Source of the DNA: JAVBMV01 sp031552145
Lineage (GTDB): Bacteria; Myxococcota; Myxococcia; Myxococcales; UBA5297
Length of the DNA stretch: 64,000 nt
Assembly: GCA_031552145.1 (NCBI GenBank)
Contig: JAVBMV010000003.1
Span: 1 to 64,000 of the forward strand
Direction: 5' to 3'
Of the stretch, positions 7,963 through 17,000 are shown in pieces (the stretch's first letter is position 1; every line of letters starts with the position of its first letter). A program made the position numbers and the translations under genes. A model generated the notes under the pieces. That model ran no database searches and was not told the origin of the DNA. It worked only from the letters and a program-made list of their open reading frames with translations.

Positions 7963-9423
7963 TCAATCCCAAAGCGAAACGCCGCCGGTCCCTTCGGCAT
8001 CGCGGTAGTGCCCCTTCGACTCGTCCAGCAGCGCCTTGATGCGCTCGCTGCCAGGGTCGACGACACGGGGCGTGACGAAGATGAGGAGCTCGCGCCGAAT
8101 CGAAGCCATCGAGCGCGACTTGAAGAGCTCCCCGAGGACCGGGATATGGCCGAGCAGCGGCACCTTGGTGACGCTCTTCTGCTCATCGAACTCGAAGATG
8201 CCGCTCATCACGATCGTCTCGCCGCTCTGGACCGAGACGTTGGTCTTGACGCGCCGCGTCCGGAAGCCGGGGACGGCCACGGAGGCGCCCGAGGTGACGC
8301 TCACCGCGCGATCGACCTCGGAAGCCTCGGCCTCGATCTCGCTCAGGATGCGGCCGTCGCGATCCGCGGTGGGGCGCAGCGACAATTTGATGCCAAACGG
8401 TTTGTACTCCACACTGAAGGAGTTGGCGGTGGTCATGGGGATGGGCATCTCGCCGCCAGCGAGAAATTCGGCCTTCTCTCCCGAGGCGCAGACGAGGCGC
8501 GGCTGGGCCAAGAGGCGCGCCGAGCCGGAGGTAAAGAGGGCCTGGAGCGAGAGTTCGGAGGAGCCCTTCACGATGACCTCGGCGGGCGAGGTGCCCGCTC
8601 CCCCCAGCGTCTTGGCCTGATAGGCGACCTGGGCATCGATCCCGGCGGTGATATCGAGGGGGAGCTTTGCGCCCAGACGGTCATCGTTGGCGCGGCGCAC
8701 CTCGACGAACTGCACCTCGGCGAGGATCATCCGCCGGCTCCCGACGGCGAGCAGATTCTCGACCCGGGCGCTCATGGCCCGGAGGATGCGCTCGACCCGC
8801 TGGAGCTCCTGCTCCGACTCGACATCGCCCTCGAGGAAGAGCGTGGAGTCGACGATCTCGACGCGCGTGCCCCGGTAGCCCGCGCCGTGCAGCCGGGCCG
8901 TGATCGCCTCGGCGAGCGGGCGCCGTGCCTCGGGAGTGACGGTGGCCAATACCTTCACCGCGGGAAAGAGCTCGCGCACCTGATCGAGGCGCGCCGCGGC
9001 CTCGGGGGTCGCGGCGTTGCCCTCCAACAGGAGCTGCTCGCCCACCGCGCGCACCTTGAGGGAGGGCGTATCGCGCAGGAGGCGCGCGGCCTCCTCGACC
9101 ACCTCGTCCCTGACACGGCTGCGCACCGTGAGCTGCCAGCTCCGCTGGCGACCACCCTCCTGCCAGACCATGAGCGAGGTGCTGCCCTCCGCCTTGCCGA
9201 CGACGAGCACCTGCGCGCCGCCGATCGGCTTGACGTCGGCGATGGCCGCGTCGCCGATGGCTACTCGGACCAATCCCTTCACCGGGAGCACGCGCTGCCC
9301 ACCCACCGCCAAGGTCAGCTGCTCCCTCGCGCTCTCGGCGGGCGCGGCGCTGGCGACACCCGGAAAAAGGAGCGCCGCCATCACGATGCAAAGCCCCGCG
9401 ACCCGCCTGCCCCGCATGCCCAT
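7963..9423 (-). CDS. cpaC: CpaC/RcpA-like secretin of a Tad pilus system
   Basis: About 486 residues. A signal peptide is visible at the chosen start (MGMRGRRVAGLCIVMAALLF, followed by a PGVASA cleavage region). Next come a pilus-assembly N-terminal domain (LAVGGQRVLPVKGLVRVAIGD), BON-like repeats (residues 110-200), and a type II/III secretin domain ending in VPLLGHIPVLGELFKSR and ELLIFVTPRVV, the classic secretin C-terminal signature. The protein would form the outer-membrane channel for the pilus. The start at 9423 has GGAG seven bases upstream; the open frame runs further to 9720, but that part has no signal peptide or family character. It is the first gene of a short leftward operon with the FHA-CpaF ATPase, and is divergent from the P-type ATPase gene. 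Confidence 0.92.
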   Translation of the reverse strand: MGMRGRRVAGLCIVMAALLFPGVASAAPAESAREQLTLAVGGQRVLPVKGLVRVAIGDAAIADVKPIGGAQVLVVGKAEGSTSLMVWQEGGRQRSWQLTVRSRVRDEVVEEAARLLRDTPSLKVRAVGEQLLLEGNAATPEAAARLDQVRELFPAVKVLATVTPEARRPLAEAITARLHGAGYRGTRVEIVDSTLFLEGDVESEQELQRVERILRAMSARVENLLAVGSRRMILAEVQFVEVRRANDDRLGAKLPLDITAGIDAQVAYQAKTLGGAGTSPAEVIVKGSSELSLQALFTSGSARLLAQPRLVCASGEKAEFLAGGEMPIPMTTANSFSVEYKPFGIKLSLRPTADRDGRILSEIEAEASEVDRAVSVTSGASVAVPGFRTRRVKTNVSVQSGETIVMSGIFEFDEQKSVTKVPLLGHIPVLGELFKSRSMASIRRELLIFVTPRVVDPGSERIKALLDESKGHYRDAEGTGGVSLWD

Positions 9424-9660
9424 GTCCACACTCCGCCCTTGGCTTCGGCGGCGCACCGCGCGCCGCGCCAAAGGCAGAGAGCAATGCGCGGGCCAACCTC
9501 CTTCCCTTTCGGAGGCGGCACACGTGGGTGCTCTGCATCGGCGCATTCGGTGGCGCCGAGCGCGCTCCGACGGAACAGAGGCGCAGCCTGGTGAGACGCA
9601 ATTCCGAAACATCTCCGCCTCTCGATTGCTATTCCTTGTTCCGTTCGCTAGGCAGGAGTG

Positions 9661-12330
9661 ATGACCCTCCATATGAAGAAGGTAGAAGAGACGCTCTCTT
9701 TCGTCGGCTCGACCCGACAAGGGCTCTCCGCGGACGAGGCATCGGCCCGCATGGCGCGCGACGGCAGGAATCTTCTGGAGCGCGCGCCGCCCAAGACAAC
9801 GCTCCAGCGGCTCGGGGAGCAGCTCGCGAACCCCATGGTGCTGGTCCTGGTGGGCGCCGCCATCCTCTCCGGGATCTTTGGAGAGTGGATAGACGCACTC
9901 ATCATCTTTGGCGTCGTCGGCCTCAACACGCTCCTGGGAGTGGTGCAGGAGGGGCGCTCGGAGCGCTCGATCGAGGCACTTGCGCGCCTTACGGCCGACA
10001 CGTGCAGGGTGCTTCGCGACGGCGCGGTGCGCGAGGTTCCCGCCGAAGAGCTGGTCGTCGGCGATCTGGTCGAGCTAGATCCTGGCGAGTATGTCGCGGC
10101 CGATATGCGTCTCATCGAGGCGGCGAGTCTCAAGATCGAGGAGGCGGCGCTGACGGGCGAGTCAGCACCCGTGGAGAAGCAGACGGCGGCGCTCGACGAC
10201 GCATCGCTCCCGCTGGGCGACCGCACCAACCTCGCCTTCATGGGCTCGACGGTGACATACGGGAGAGGCGTTGGCGTCGTCGTCGCCACGGGCATGCGGA
10301 CCGAAATGGGGCGGATCGCGACGGCGCTCAACGAGCCCGTGCAGGAGACGACGCCGCTCCAAGCGAAGATCGCCCAGCTCAGCAAGTTGCTCAGCCTCCT
10401 GGTCCTGGGGATCTGCGCCGCGCTGATTGTGGTCGGCCTCGTGCGCGGCGACGAGGGGAGCTTCTTCGAGCTCTTCATGATGGCCGTGAGCCTGGCGGTC
10501 GCCGCCATCCCCGAGGGACTGCCCGCGGTCATCACGGTGGTGCTCGCGCTCGGCGTCACGCGCATGGCCAAGCGGAAGGCGCTCATCCGCAAGCTACACG
10601 CGGTGGAGACGCTCGGCTGTACGCAGGTGATCTGCTCCGACAAGACGGGGACGCTCACCCAGAATCGGATGACCGTCCAGGCGCTCTTCATCGAAGGGAA
10701 GGAGTACGCCGTCGACCAGTTACCGGCCACCGAGGCCGCCGCGCGCGCCGGCCAGGTCTTTTTGCTCTGCAATGACGCGAAGGGCGCGCTCGACGACGAC
10801 ACGTCCGGCCCCACGGGGGATCCGACCGAGGTCGCGCTCCTGACCTTCGCCGCTCGCCGCCAGACTACGAAGGCGGCGCAGGAGGCGCTCACTCCGCGTG
10901 TGGGGGAGGCGCCCTTCGACTCGGAGCGCAAGAGGATGAGCACCCTCCACGCGCTGCCCAGCGGATATGCCATCTACGCCAAGGGTGCTCCGGACGAGCT
11001 GCTGCGGTGCTGCACACATTATCTCGCCGAGGGAGAGGTTCGGCCCCTCGACGCCGAGGGCAGAGCACAAATCGAAGCGGCCAACAAGCGCTTCGCCGAC
11101 CGAGCGATGCGCGTCTTGGGGGCGGCCTATCGCGAGTGCGCGGAGCGCCCCGCCGAGCAGCGCCCCGAGGCATTCGAGCATTCGATGATCTTCGCTGGCA
11201 TGGTGGCGATGATCGATCCGCCGCGACCCGAGGCGAAGCTGGCGATAGCCGAGTGCCGCGCCGCGGGAATTCGGCCGGTGATGATCACCGGCGACCATCG
11301 CGATACGGCCGTTGCCATCGCCTCTCAGCTCGGGATTATGGATGCCGAGTCCAAGTCGATGACGGGCAGCGAGATCGAACGGCTCAGTCAAGAAGAGCTC
11401 ACGCGCATTGTCGACCGCTGCGCGGTCTACGCGCGCGTCGCGCCCGAGCACAAGGTCCGGATCGTCAAGGCCTGGCAAGCGAACGGCAAGGTCGTCGCGA
11501 TGACGGGCGACGGCGTCAACGATGCCCCCGCGCTCAAAGCGGCCGACATCGGCGTGGGGATGGGGATCACGGGAACAGACGTCTCGAAGAGCGTCTCCGA
11601 GATGGTGCTCGCCGACGACAACTTCGCGACGATCGTCTCGGCCGTCCGAGAGGGGCGCAAGGTCTACGCGAACCTCAAGAAGGTAGTGCAGTTCCTTCTC
11701 TCCACGAACGCGAGCGAGGTGCTCGCGCTCTTCGTGGCGACGCTCTTTGGGATCAAGCTGCTCTATCCCATTCACATTTTGTGGGTGAACCTGGTGAGCG
11801 ACACCTTCCCGGCGCTCGGGCTCGGCGTCGAGCCGGCCGAGAAGGGCATCATGCGCGAGCGCCCGCGCGCCAGCACCGAGGGATTCTTCGCTGGCGGGAT
11901 GGTGGTCGACATCCTCTACCAGGGGCTCGCGCTCGCGGGCCTCACGCTCCTCGCCTACCGCATGGGGGCTGCACACTCCCCGAAGGTGGGCACGACCATG
12001 GCCTTCGTGGTGCTCTCCAGCGCGCAGCTCTTTCACGCCTTCAACCTCCGCGCCCGGCGTCACTCGATCCTGCGGCGCGGCGGAAGGCCCAACCTGCTCC
12101 TCCTGGGCGCGTCGGCGGTCTCGCTGGCGCTCACCGTCGCCATCGTCTCGATCGAAGGCCTCAACACCCTCTTCCGAGTAGAGGCGCTCTCGCTCCGGGA
12201 GTGGGGAGTGGCGCTGGCCCTCTCCGCCGCGATTATCCCGATCGTCGAGCTGGTCAAGGCAATGCAGCGGAGCGTAGCGGCGCTGCGCCGAGAGGAGGCG
12301 CGCGGCGCTCCGCCCGATGAGGAGGAGTAA
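9661..12330 (+). CDS. Calcium-type (P2A) cation-transporting P-type ATPase
   Basis: About 889 residues, an inner-membrane pump of the SERCA/YloB class. It contains the actuator loop TGES, the phosphorylation motif DKTGTLTQNRM, the hinge TGDGVNDAPALK, and membrane helix 4 with PEGLPAVITVVLALG. Helix 5 has STNASEVLALF and helix 6 has NLVSDTFPALGLGVEP, so the Asn/Glu and Asn/Asp positions that bind Ca2+ in SERCA are kept. Ca2+ is the best guess, with Mn2+ also possible. Start choice is uncertain: GTG 9658, ATG 9661 and ATG 9673 are all in frame just after AGGAG; 9673 gives the most family-like N-terminus (MKKVEETL). It sits between genes of the Tad system but shows no functional link to it. Confidence 0.93.
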   Translation: MTLHMKKVEETLSFVGSTRQGLSADEASARMARDGRNLLERAPPKTTLQRLGEQLANPMVLVLVGAAILSGIFGEWIDALIIFGVVGLNTLLGVVQEGRSERSIEALARLTADTCRVLRDGAVREVPAEELVVGDLVELDPGEYVAADMRLIEAASLKIEEAALTGESAPVEKQTAALDDASLPLGDRTNLAFMGSTVTYGRGVGVVVATGMRTEMGRIATALNEPVQETTPLQAKIAQLSKLLSLLVLGICAALIVVGLVRGDEGSFFELFMMAVSLAVAAIPEGLPAVITVVLALGVTRMAKRKALIRKLHAVETLGCTQVICSDKTGTLTQNRMTVQALFIEGKEYAVDQLPATEAAARAGQVFLLCNDAKGALDDDTSGPTGDPTEVALLTFAARRQTTKAAQEALTPRVGEAPFDSERKRMSTLHALPSGYAIYAKGAPDELLRCCTHYLAEGEVRPLDAEGRAQIEAANKRFADRAMRVLGAAYRECAERPAEQRPEAFEHSMIFAGMVAMIDPPRPEAKLAIAECRAAGIRPVMITGDHRDTAVAIASQLGIMDAESKSMTGSEIERLSQEELTRIVDRCAVYARVAPEHKVRIVKAWQANGKVVAMTGDGVNDAPALKAADIGVGMGITGTDVSKSVSEMVLADDNFATIVSAVREGRKVYANLKKVVQFLLSTNASEVLALFVATLFGIKLLYPIHILWVNLVSDTFPALGLGVEPAEKGIMRERPRASTEGFFAGGMVVDILYQGLALAGLTLLAYRMGAAHSPKVGTTMAFVVLSSAQLFHAFNLRARRHSILRRGGRPNLLLLGASAVSLALTVAIVSIEGLNTLFRVEALSLREWGVALALSAAIIPIVELVKAMQRSVAALRREEARGAPPDEEE

Positions 12331-12367
12331 GCCCTGAGCGGCGAGCAGTGAACGGCGTCGACGCTCT

Positions 12368-12416
12368 GCTCCGTTCCGGCGCAGTCGCGGCACGCGGAGC
12401 GCCCGGACGGAACAGC
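12368..12416. other. Imperfect inverted repeat after the P-type ATPase
   Basis: The arms at 12368-12382 and 12399-12416 are nearly complementary (GCTCCGTTCCGGCGC against the reverse of GCGCCCGGACGGAACAGC, with small bulges). It lies 37 bases after the ATPase stop codon and before the prepilin peptidase gene. It could fold as a transcript hairpin, but no T-run follows, so a factor-independent terminator is not well supported. The rest of 12331-12534 shows nothing else apart from the Shine-Dalgarno of the next gene. Confidence 0.3.
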
Positions 12417-12534
12417 GACGAACGGACGGCGGCGCAGAGCCAAGAGCGGCGGCGCGCGTAGCGGCGATGGCACCGGCCTTGCTTTTCCCAGGGCGAGGGC
12501 GCGCGCCGCGCCCCACTTCGCAAGAGGACCGCCC

Positions 12535-13011
12535 ATGCACGAAGCCAAGCTGGCACTGGAGTCGCTCGCGGCCGCCGCGCTGCTCATCAGCGCCTTCACC
12601 GATCTGAGGGGCAGGAAGATCCGCAACTGGGTGACGCTCCCCACCTGCGCGCTCTGCCTGGCGTTGCGCGCGGGCGCCGATGGGTGGGGATCACTCTCGG
12701 GGCCTGGCGCGGCGAGCGGACTCTTCGCCCTCGCGTTGGCGGGCGGCCTCTTCCTATTGCTCCACCTCCTGGGCGCCATGGGGATGGGCGATGTGAAGCT
12801 GGCCGCCGCGCTGGGCGCCGCGCTCGGCTTCCCCACGATCATGGCGACGCTCTTCTGGATCGCGGTGGCGGGCGGTCTCTTGGCGCTGGGGGTGATGATT
12901 CGAGAGCGGCGCGCCCGCACCACCCTCCCCTATGGCGTGGCGATGGCCCTGGGCGCCTTCACGGAATATGGGTTGCGCCAGTGCGGCCTCGGCCTCGCCG
13001 CGCTGCTCTGA
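12535..13011 (+). CDS. cpaA: A24 prepilin peptidase, CpaA/TadV type
   Basis: 158 residues with several hydrophobic segments, the short form of the A24 aspartic prepilin peptidases that lacks the N-methyltransferase domain. Both catalytic Asp motifs are visible: AFTDLRGRKIRNW (residues about 20-32) and the family signature GMGDVKLAAALGAALG (about residue 82 onward). It would cleave the leader peptide of Flp-type prepilins in the inner membrane. The ATG has AGAGGA about eight bases upstream. It lies 3 kb from the cpaC-cpaF pair and on the opposite strand, with the Ca2+-type ATPase between them, so the Tad genes are split in this genome. It is convergent with folC, with 25 bases between them. 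Confidence 0.9.
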   Translation: MHEAKLALESLAAAALLISAFTDLRGRKIRNWVTLPTCALCLALRAGADGWGSLSGPGAASGLFALALAGGLFLLLHLLGAMGMGDVKLAAALGAALGFPTIMATLFWIAVAGGLLALGVMIRERRARTTLPYGVAMALGAFTEYGLRQCGLGLAALL

Positions 13012-13036
13012 GCCTTGCGCAGGGCGCCTCGCGGAT

Positions 13037-14392
13037 TCAATCGAGGAGGTGCGCGCGCGCGTCGCCGATGAGGTAGAGCGAGCCGGCGATGAGCACCAGC
13101 GGTCGCTCGCCGCCCTCGGCGCGGGCGTGGGCGCGCGCGGCGTCGACCCCTTCGCCGATGGAGGCGTGGATCCGGGGGGCGAGGCCATGCTCGCGCGCGA
13201 GCGCCTCGAGCGCGTCGAGCGGGAGCGCCCGCTCGGAGCGGGGGGCAGCGAGGTGGAGCGCCTTGGCCAGCGGGAAGAGGTGCGCCGCGATGGCGCGCAC
13301 GTCCTTGTCGGCGAGTGCGCCGAAGAGCAAATAGAGGGGCCTCTCGGGATAGAGCGCGCGGAGGGCCTCGGCCAGGGCGCGGGCGCCGTCGGCGTTGTGC
13401 GCGCCGTCGAGAAGAGTGAGCGGGGCCTCGGCGATCCGCTCAAGGCGCCCGGGCCAGCGCGCCTTCGCGACGCCCGCGCGCAGCGTCTCTTCCCCCAGCT
13501 CTGGCGCGAGCAGGATGGCGCACATGAGCGCCGTCTCGGCGTTCTCGCGCTGATAAGGACCGAGCAGCCCCAGCCGCAGGGCGCGGCCGCGCAGCCGCGG
13601 CGCAGCCCTTGGCGAGCTCGCCGCGAAGAAGGAGAGCAGAGTGCCCTCCTCGGGAGGCGATGCGCCTCTATCACCAGGCGGGAGAGGCTCCTCCGCCAAG
13701 TAGAAGTCGCGCCCAGCGACAAAGGGCCCAATCCCGCGCGCTTCGGCGGCGCGCTCCAGCGCCGCGAGCGCCTCCGAGGGTTGCCGCGCAATGACCGCCG
13801 CGGCGCCCGCCTTGAGGATGCCGGCTTTCTCTCGCGCGATCGCCTCGATCGTACCGCCCAGAAGCTCCACATGGTCGAGCCCGATGCGCGTGATGGCGGC
13901 GACCTCGGGGCGGCAGACATTGGTCGCGTCGAGTCTGCCGCCGAGCCCCGCCTCGAGAATGGCCAGGTCGACCCGCTCCTTGGCGAAGTGGTGTAGCGCC
14001 AGCGTCGTTTCGAACTCGAAATAGCTGAGCTGCTCGCCCCCCACTCTCCCCTCCGGAAGCGCGGAGAGGAGCTCGGCCACCCGCTTCGCGAAGAGCCTCT
14101 CCGAGAGCTCCCTGCCCGCCACTTGGATGCGCTCGCCCGGCCTGACGAGATGCGGCGAGGTATAGAGCCCTACCTTCAGGCCCATCTCGGAGAGAAGCGC
14201 GGCGGCGAAAGCACAGGTGGAGCCCTTGCCGTTGGTTCCGGCGATATGGAGCGTCCTGAGCGACCGCTCGGGCCGGCCCAGCGCCTCCATGGCCCCCTCG
14301 ATCCGCTCCAGGCCAAAGCGCATGCCCGAGGTGGCGAGGCCGTCGACGAAGGCGCGCGCCGCGCCCAGCTCTTCTTCTAAATGGTTCACCAT
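13037..14392 (-). CDS. folC: Dihydrofolate synthase/folylpolyglutamate synthase
   Basis: 451 residues, standard for FolC, a cytosolic Mur-ligase-like enzyme that adds glutamate to dihydropteroate and to reduced folates. The P-loop is HIAGTNGKGSTCAF near residue 50, followed by YTSPHLVRPGERI, EAGLGGRLDATN and ITRIGLDHVELLG, all diagnostic of the family. The C-terminal Rossmann-type domain has LLDGAHNADGARAL. The gene has no partner such as accD or dedD next to it here; it is convergent with the prepilin peptidase gene and divergent from a lipoprotein gene whose start lies 75 bases away. Confidence in the family is very high; whether it has both activities or only one cannot be read from the sequence. 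Confidence 0.96.
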   Translation of the reverse strand: MVNHLEEELGAARAFVDGLATSGMRFGLERIEGAMEALGRPERSLRTLHIAGTNGKGSTCAFAAALLSEMGLKVGLYTSPHLVRPGERIQVAGRELSERLFAKRVAELLSALPEGRVGGEQLSYFEFETTLALHHFAKERVDLAILEAGLGGRLDATNVCRPEVAAITRIGLDHVELLGGTIEAIAREKAGILKAGAAAVIARQPSEALAALERAAEARGIGPFVAGRDFYLAEEPLPPGDRGASPPEEGTLLSFFAASSPRAAPRLRGRALRLGLLGPYQRENAETALMCAILLAPELGEETLRAGVAKARWPGRLERIAEAPLTLLDGAHNADGARALAEALRALYPERPLYLLFGALADKDVRAIAAHLFPLAKALHLAAPRSERALPLDALEALAREHGLAPRIHASIGEGVDAARAHARAEGGERPLVLIAGSLYLIGDARAHLLD

Positions 14393-14467
14393 GGCCTCGT
14401 GTTGTTGGCGCCCTTGCCCGCTGGTAGAGTGGCGAGGTTTGATTGGGCCGCTCGGAGGAAGAACAAC

Positions 14468-16648
14468 ATGAGAAGATTCGGTTATGCAATCGCCGCGGGA
14501 CTACTCGCTACCATGGGGCTCGGCTGCTCGGAAGAGTCAGATCCACCCAAGATCAAATGCGAGCTCTCGGTCTCGGTCGGCAATACTCCCGTCACCAGCA
14601 TCGAGTTCGCCAACGCCTGCTATTCGCAGACCCCGGGCTCCATCCCCAACTCGCTCCTCGAGAAGACCATCACTCTGCAGAACAACTCCAGGGCCACCTG
14701 CTCCATCGCCGAGGTCTCCTTCGCCGGAGCCAACCCCGACTATTTCCAGGTGGTTGGCGAGAAGCCCGTCGCCATTGCGGCGGCGAGCAGCGCGACGATG
14801 GTCGTGGCCTTCGGCCCCAGGGGCGGTGGGCTCGCCGCCGGCACGCTCGTCATCCGCACCCAGGAGGAGGCGCCGGTGGAGGTTCAGCTCTCGGGCAACG
14901 GCATCGACCTGCCGCCCGAGGCGCTCTTCACCATGAGCTGCCCCGTCGAGAACGAAGGCAACGAGATCGATCCCTGCGCCGACGTGGAGCGCGAAGGGTA
15001 CGATCCCGCCTCCAGCCAACCCGAGGTCTTCCGCGAGCAGGTCGTGATCGGGGACGAGGCGCTGATCACCATCGACATCAAGAACAAGGGCTGCCCCAAC
15101 CTGGTCCTCTCCGATATCGACATCGTCCCCTTCAAGGCTGGCCAGACGGGCCACAACGCCTACTCATTCGTCGATCTACCCGAGAGGACCGTGACCCTGG
15201 GCGCCGACGGTCAGCTCACGCTGAAGGTCCGCTTCGCGCCGATCGAAGGCGAGGCGAACACGCCCAAGCGCGCCTTCGTCACCATGAAGACGAACGACGC
15301 CATCTTCTCGGAGGTCAACCTACTTCTGATGGGCACGGGCTCGGACCCGATGATCGGGATCGTTCCCCACGTCGCGGGCGACAACAACAGGTACAACTGC
15401 ACGGGCGCTTTCTGCTGCGACCTGGCGCAGCTCGAGGATGCCGAGAACAGCATCTACGCCTGCAATGGCCTCTTCGACCTAGTGAACCAGACCGATCCGC
15501 CCGTGGATGTCGAGGTCTCGAGCGTCACCCTCGAGCCGCTGGAAGGCGGCCTCGCCATCGACGACATGTTCGAGATCGTGACCAAGCCTGTCGGCCAGAC
15601 CATCCCCGCCGGCGGCAAGCTGACCGCGGCCCTGAAGCTAAAATATAACCCTGGCAAGACCTACATCGAGGGGCAGCCGAACAGGCGCGAGCGCCGCCTG
15701 ATCGTCACCGCGAAGTACCGCGGCTTCGCGAAGATCGTCGGCGGCTCTCCGGCGCAGCTCGATCGCAACCCGCTCGGCAAGATCCTCAACTTCAACGAGG
15801 ACGATGATGGGAACGAGCTCGAGCTCGATCCGGGCCTGATCCACCACCGCCTCCTGACGATGCGCAACACCGAGCGCTGGATCGAACAGCAGCCTCTGAA
15901 GGTCTCCGCGCTCTCCTTCACGGCGCCGGGCGATAAGGTCTTCTCCAAGGCCGCGCTGGAGGCATGCGCCCCCTTCGCTGGAGCCACGCCGGCGGAGCTG
16001 GTGCTCGGCCAGGCCGTTCCCGTCGGAGAGGAGCGCGCTATCTGTATCGAGTTCAAGTCGGGCGCGACCGTCTTCACCAACTTCGACGACGAGCTCGAGT
16101 TCGTCAGCAACGCCGAGGAATCGCCGCTCGCCATCACCCTGAGCGCAGCCACCACCTGCAACTCGCTCCCAACCGCCGTGGCGAGCCGCGCCGTCCAGAT
16201 GGATGACTGCGAGGAGTCGTGCAGCGCAAGCGAAGGAAGAAAGACTTGCGCCGAGCTGAAGGGCGATGGGAAGCAATACTGCGTCACTGAGGCCTCCTCT
16301 TCCGGTCTCTCCGTCGGCGCGGGACAGCCGCTTCTCGTCTCGGGCTACCAAAGCTTTGACAGCGGCCCCGACGATACCCCTGAGCGCAAGTGCAACATGG
16401 AGCTTGGACCGGAGAGCGTCGTCGCCTTCGAGTGGCGCTTCGACGAGGAGGCGCAGACGCCCAAGACCGTCAATGGCGAGAACTACGTGCCCGGAAAGAT
16501 CTACACCGAGCGCGAGCTCGTGCTGGTCTTCCAGATGACGAGCCCTGGCACCATCTACCTGCGCACCCAGGATCGCTCGGGTCTCTGGAGCGCGAAGGAA
16601 GAGCCCTTCGCGACGCTCTGGAAGTCCTACACGATCACTCCGCAGTAG
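14468..16648 (+). CDS. Surface lipoprotein with choice-of-anchor-D-type repeats
   Basis: About 726 residues. The chosen start (14468) has GGAGGAA six bases upstream and begins a lipoprotein signal peptide ending in the lipobox LGC at about residue 20; an upstream in-frame extension has no such features. Residues about 60-150 and 190-290 look like the immunoglobulin-like ASPM/SPD-2/Hydin (choice-of-anchor D) fold: ITLQNNSRATCSI with VVAFGPRGGGLAAGTLVI, then a second copy with LTLKVRFAPIEGE. The protein is unusually rich in Cys for an exported protein, with clusters near CTGAFCCDLA, and probably forms disulphides. The role is unknown; a cell-surface structural or adhesive part is a reasonable inference. 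A strong terminator follows. Confidence 0.8.
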   Translation: MRRFGYAIAAGLLATMGLGCSEESDPPKIKCELSVSVGNTPVTSIEFANACYSQTPGSIPNSLLEKTITLQNNSRATCSIAEVSFAGANPDYFQVVGEKPVAIAAASSATMVVAFGPRGGGLAAGTLVIRTQEEAPVEVQLSGNGIDLPPEALFTMSCPVENEGNEIDPCADVEREGYDPASSQPEVFREQVVIGDEALITIDIKNKGCPNLVLSDIDIVPFKAGQTGHNAYSFVDLPERTVTLGADGQLTLKVRFAPIEGEANTPKRAFVTMKTNDAIFSEVNLLLMGTGSDPMIGIVPHVAGDNNRYNCTGAFCCDLAQLEDAENSIYACNGLFDLVNQTDPPVDVEVSSVTLEPLEGGLAIDDMFEIVTKPVGQTIPAGGKLTAALKLKYNPGKTYIEGQPNRRERRLIVTAKYRGFAKIVGGSPAQLDRNPLGKILNFNEDDDGNELELDPGLIHHRLLTMRNTERWIEQQPLKVSALSFTAPGDKVFSKAALEACAPFAGATPAELVLGQAVPVGEERAICIEFKSGATVFTNFDDELEFVSNAEESPLAITLSAATTCNSLPTAVASRAVQMDDCEESCSASEGRKTCAELKGDGKQYCVTEASSSGLSVGAGQPLLVSGYQSFDSGPDDTPERKCNMELGPESVVAFEWRFDEEAQTPKTVNGENYVPGKIYTERELVLVFQMTSPGTIYLRTQDRSGLWSAKEEPFATLWKSYTITPQ

Positions 16649-16675
16649 CCATCCTTCAGAGCCAAGCAGATTCGG

Positions 16676-16723
16676 CCGCGGCGCCTCCTCCGAAGTTCGG
16701 AGGGCGCGCCGCGGTTCTCTTTT
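16676..16723 (+). terminator. Factor-independent terminator of the lipoprotein gene
   Basis: A long GC-rich stem (CCGCGGCGCC with TCCTCCGAA on the left, TTCGGAGG and GCGCGCCGCGG on the right) is followed at once by TTCTCTTTT. It begins about 28 bases after the lipoprotein stop codon. Stem plus T-tract make this one of the most convincing terminators in the window. Confidence 0.75.
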
Positions 16724-16831
16724 CTAGGAGGTCGGGCGGTACGCCCTGGGGATGCAGGCCGGGGCGTTCCGGTTGGAAGAAAACAACGGGCGACGCCCTG
16801 ACGGCTTCAGCACGAACGATCGACACAGGTA

Positions 16832-16857
16832 TAGGGGCGCTGCTTGCTGCGCCCTTG
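16832..16857 (-). repeat. Palindromic repeat, copy 1 (inverted)
   Basis: Short hairpin-forming element with arms of the type AGGGGCGC and GCGCCCTT around a TGCTTGCT centre. Read on the minus strand it matches copies 2 and 3 (CAAGGGCGCAGCAAGC and so on), so it is in the opposite orientation to them. It lies in the 352-base gene-free stretch 16649-17000, which otherwise holds only the terminator and two further copies. Such small G-rich palindromes between genes resemble REP-type elements. Confidence 0.6.
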
Positions 16858-16890
16858 GTCGGCCAAATAAGAATCCACGTTGACGCGGAC

Positions 16891-16917
16891 AGGGGCGCGG
16901 CAAGCGGCGCCCCTACG
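16891..16917 (+). repeat. Palindromic repeat, copy 2
   Basis: Near-perfect hairpin: AGGGGCGC at the left and GCGCCCCT at the right around GGCAAGCG, followed by ACG. It is the best preserved of the three copies, and the bases just before it (GCGGAC) are shared with copy 3, so the repeated unit extends slightly beyond the palindrome. Confidence 0.65.
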
Positions 16918-16947
16918 CCCGATTCGAAGGCCGGGGCGATTGCGGAC

Positions 16948-16974
16948 AAGGGCGCGGCAAGCGGCGCACCTACG
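16948..16974 (+). repeat. Palindromic repeat, copy 3
   Basis: Same orientation as copy 2 and 30 bases after it, with the identical core GGCGCGGCAAGCGGCGC and two changed bases in the arms that weaken the hairpin (AAGGGCGC and GCGCACCT). It ends about 26 bases before the nuoN stop codon, so it could lie in the 3' tail of the nuo transcript. Confidence 0.6.
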
Positions 16975-17000
16975 ATCGATGCCCTATCGCATGTTGCGCC

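Noticed and set aside
7291..9594. 767-codon open frame on the plus strand
   Set aside because: It is antisense to the cpaC and cpaF-like genes. High G+C makes long shadow frames common, and its composition is not protein-like.
16832..16974. Possible CRISPR array
   Set aside because: Three copies, different orientation and unequal spacers do not fit an array, and no cas gene is nearby.
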